From an uncultured Planctomycetaceae bacterium (GTDB lineage Bacteria > Planctomycetota > Planctomycetia > Pirellulales > Lacipirellulaceae), in NCBI GenBank assembly GCA_937860165.1, contig CALMBE010000053.1, forward strand, positions 1 to 7,342: DNA of 7,342 nt. The letters run 5' to 3'. The notes under the pieces are model-generated. The model saw only the letters and a list, made by a program, of their open reading frames with translations. It had not been told where the DNA came from and made no database searches. Positions 5,355 through 7,342 of the stretch are shown piece by piece (position 1 is the stretch's first letter; each line of letters begins with the position of its first letter). The translations under genes were made by a program, and so were the position numbers.

Positions 5355-7172
5355 ATGATCGTTCGCCGTCCCAATTTGGGTTTGCCGCGCAGGGTTGTAA
5401 CCTACCATCTGCTATTCTGCTCCATTGCTATCGTGTGGCTGGTGGTCGGATTCTTGATCGTTGCCCATGGCGTGTTTAGCGCGCGGAGCATCACGGCATG
5501 TCTTTCCCGGCTTGGCAAAGTGACTGCCGCGGTCGAATTAGAGTACCTGCGACATGCAGAGCACAGCATTCACAGCTTGCTAGTTCGAGCTAAGAACGAA
5601 TCCCACTTTCGGTATTGTGCTTTGGAAGGCTTGGATGGCACCTATCTCGTTCATACCGATGCCTCATTGGTTGGAAGCAAAGTCGAAGAACACGCCGGTA
5701 CCGAGTTGCGTTGGGCAAGCATCTCCGGTACGCGCTACCTTGACCAAGAGGGAAATCCAATCCACGAATATCGGGTTCCCCTGAGTGTCGGCGACCGAAT
5801 CATCGGTGCGCTGCGCGTAGGCGTACCGGAACCTAGCCTGTTCGCCACGGTCGTCGATATCGGTCGAGTAGCCCCGCTGGTGTTACTAATTCCACTGGGA
5901 TTGGTGGTGTGTGGTGCGCTAGTGCTTTCTCGCTTGACCAATTCACTTTCGGAGATTGGTAGACAGTTGCATCAGTTAGCAACCCAGCCAATAGGTGAAC
6001 CAGTTCAGCTTCAGGCCCTCGAACTCAAGGACGCAACTTCCCTGGGCTGGAACCGGGCCGTTGCTGCTCTCGAACGCAATACTAACGGTGAGCTTCGGCA
6101 ATCGGTCCAAGAACGGTTGCAGAATGCCGTTGCCGAGCGCAGGGTGACTCAACACGCTGAGATTCTGCGGAGTTTGCCAGATGGTGTAGCTCTGACCGAT
6201 GTGGAAGGTCGCCTCACGTTTGTAAATAGGGCGGTCGCAGCCTTGCTGGGCGAAGAGCTCTCCGAAGGTGCCGATCTGGCAAGTTATCTGGGAAATGCCG
6301 GACTGGAAGCAATCGTGAATCCCGAGGGGACCTCAACTGGGGCTCCAGTCATAGGAGAACTTCAACGCCCTGGGAAACAATCTGACCGATTCATTCGCGT
6401 GGCTCGGAGTCCCGTTCAACTCGCTCATGGGGCTGGTCAACTCTGGTGCCTCCGCGATGTAACCCAGCAAAAGCTTTCGGACCAAATGCGCGACCAGTTT
6501 ATCGACACCGCCACGCACGAACTTCGCACTCCTTTGGCCAACATCAAGGCTTATGCCGAGACCTTGGTCACTTGCGAGACGATCGATGTCGAAGAGCAGA
6601 AGGAATTTTGCAATATCATCAATAGTGAAGTTACACGCCTAGCTCGGTTTGTAGATGATTTGCTCAGCATCAGCAGCATCGAGATGGGTGCGCTGTGCAT
6701 CGACCGTCAGCGAGTCGATACATTCCGGATGTTTACGGAAGTTCTGGACAAGATCGAACCTTTGATGCAACAGAAACAAATCGCTTTTACGAGTGAACTG
6801 CCCGAAAAGTTGCCCGAACTTCAGCTCGACAAGGACAAGTTTGTCGTCGTTCTAGTCAATTTGCTTGGCAACGCAGCGAAATACACCCCGGCTGGAGGCC
6901 AAGTTACGTTCCGCGTGACGATTGAGAATTCGCACCTGCAATGTGCTGTTATCGATTCTGGTATTGGGATCGAACGCGAAGAACTACCCAAGCTGTTCGA
7001 CAAGGTTTTCCGCAGTGCCGATCCCCGTGTGCAAGAAGAAACCGGCACGGGCCTGGGACTGTCGCTGGCCCAAGAAGTAGTGCGGATGCATCGGGGTGTA
7101 TTGACCGTCGAGAGTGAACTCAATGTCGGAAGCACATTTACCGTGACGCTCCCCATCGAAGGAGCGAAATAA
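5355..7172 (+). CDS. Membrane sensor histidine kinase (Cache-like, PAS, HisKA, HATPase)
   Basis: A 605-residue kinase. Two membrane helices (about 17-38 and 172-193) bracket an extracytoplasmic domain of about 130 residues whose YLVHTDASLVGSK segment is Cache-like. A HAMP-like linker (about 193-245) and a PAS domain (about 265-370, with LPDGVALTDVEGRLTFVNRA) follow. The HisKA motif is THELRTPL with the phospho-acceptor His388. The ATPase domain has the N box NLLGNAAKYT (Asn502, Asn506), the G1 box DSGIGI (534-539), the F-like segment LFDKVFR and the G2 box GTGLGLS (564-570), so all catalytic motifs are intact. It has no attached receiver, and the separate CheY-like protein 42 bases upstream is the likely acceptor. 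The stop TAA overlaps the ATG of the STAS gene by one base. The signal is unknown; Cache domains often bind small metabolites outside the membrane. The Shine-Dalgarno is weak. Confidence 0.95.
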   Translation: MIVRRPNLGLPRRVVTYHLLFCSIAIVWLVVGFLIVAHGVFSARSITACLSRLGKVTAAVELEYLRHAEHSIHSLLVRAKNESHFRYCALEGLDGTYLVHTDASLVGSKVEEHAGTELRWASISGTRYLDQEGNPIHEYRVPLSVGDRIIGALRVGVPEPSLFATVVDIGRVAPLVLLIPLGLVVCGALVLSRLTNSLSEIGRQLHQLATQPIGEPVQLQALELKDATSLGWNRAVAALERNTNGELRQSVQERLQNAVAERRVTQHAEILRSLPDGVALTDVEGRLTFVNRAVAALLGEELSEGADLASYLGNAGLEAIVNPEGTSTGAPVIGELQRPGKQSDRFIRVARSPVQLAHGAGQLWCLRDVTQQKLSDQMRDQFIDTATHELRTPLANIKAYAETLVTCETIDVEEQKEFCNIINSEVTRLARFVDDLLSISSIEMGALCIDRQRVDTFRMFTEVLDKIEPLMQQKQIAFTSELPEKLPELQLDKDKFVVVLVNLLGNAAKYTPAGGQVTFRVTIENSHLQCAVIDSGIGIEREELPKLFDKVFRSADPRVQEETGTGLGLSLAQEVVRMHRGVLTVESELNVGSTFTVTLPIEGAK

Positions 7173-7342
7173 TGTTCCCGGTCAAGTCACATGGCGCGGT
7201 GGTTGTGATCGTTCCAAATGCCCCACTTAAAGCCGAGCAGGGCGTGGAGTTGAAAGAAACGGTCCACTACTTTGTTACCGATGGCCTACCCATGGTTGTG
7301 GTGGATTGCCGCGATGTCCCGTTAATGGACAGCGCGGGGCTC
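7172..7342 (+). CDS. STAS-domain protein, anti-sigma factor antagonist type (3' end outside the window)
   Basis: An open frame of 57 codons starts at the ATG overlapping the kinase stop (TAATG) and runs off the right edge. The visible part starts MFPVKSHGAVVVIVPNAPL and continues to VVVDCRDVPLMDSAG. This is the first strand-helix-strand of a STAS domain, followed by the conserved D-S-x-G loop (Asp53-Ser54-Ala55-Gly56). Ser54 is at the position phosphorylated in SpoIIAA/RsbV-type anti-anti-sigma factors, so the protein can be expected to bind a partner in an unphosphorylated state. The one-base overlap implies translational coupling with the kinase. The matching anti-sigma kinase or PP2C phosphatase would lie outside the window, and further domains beyond residue 57 cannot be excluded. 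Confidence 0.85.
   Translation, partial: MFPVKSHGAVVVIVPNAPLKAEQGVELKETVHYFVTDGLPMVVVDCRDVPLMDSAGL

Overview
The window looks like a chromosomal piece of a planctomycete, probably Pirellulales-like. This is judged from protein style only: minor pseudopilins with Ala or Gly before the cleavage site, a pseudopilin fused to a secreted beta-rich module, and an HD-GYP protein with a planctomycete-type coiled-coil N-terminus. No rRNA, tRNA, insertion sequence or CRISPR array is visible. No database comparison was possible.

Layout. Bases 1-183 are non-coding and repeat-rich: two inverted repeats and three degenerate copies of an 8-9 base CCACGGAG-like unit. From about 4079 down to 184 the minus strand carries a tight four-gene operon. 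In transcription order it encodes an HD-GYP cyclic-di-GMP phosphodiesterase with a GAF-like domain, a GspH/FimT-like pseudopilin, a GspJ-like pseudopilin with a large extra C-terminal module, and a GspI/PilV-like pseudopilin. The last two genes overlap by 4 bases (ATGA). Bases 4080-4439 are a divergent intergenic region with a good hairpin near the plus-strand gene. From 4440 rightwards the plus strand carries a GspG/PilA-like major pseudopilin, a single-domain CheY-like response regulator, a membrane sensor histidine kinase, and the start of a STAS-domain protein that overlaps the kinase stop and runs off the window.

How the genes fit together (inference). The four prepilin-like proteins (H-, J-, I- and G-type) are the set expected for the pseudopilus of a type II secretion or MSHA-like type IV pilus system. 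The ATPase, platform protein, secretin and prepilin peptidase are not in the window. The regulators around them (cyclic-di-GMP hydrolysis, a kinase/receiver pair and a STAS partner-switch protein) suggest that filament assembly or secretion is controlled by an extracytoplasmic signal and by second-messenger level. The most distinctive items are the GspJ-like fusion protein and this dense packing of three signalling modes around one pseudopilin set.
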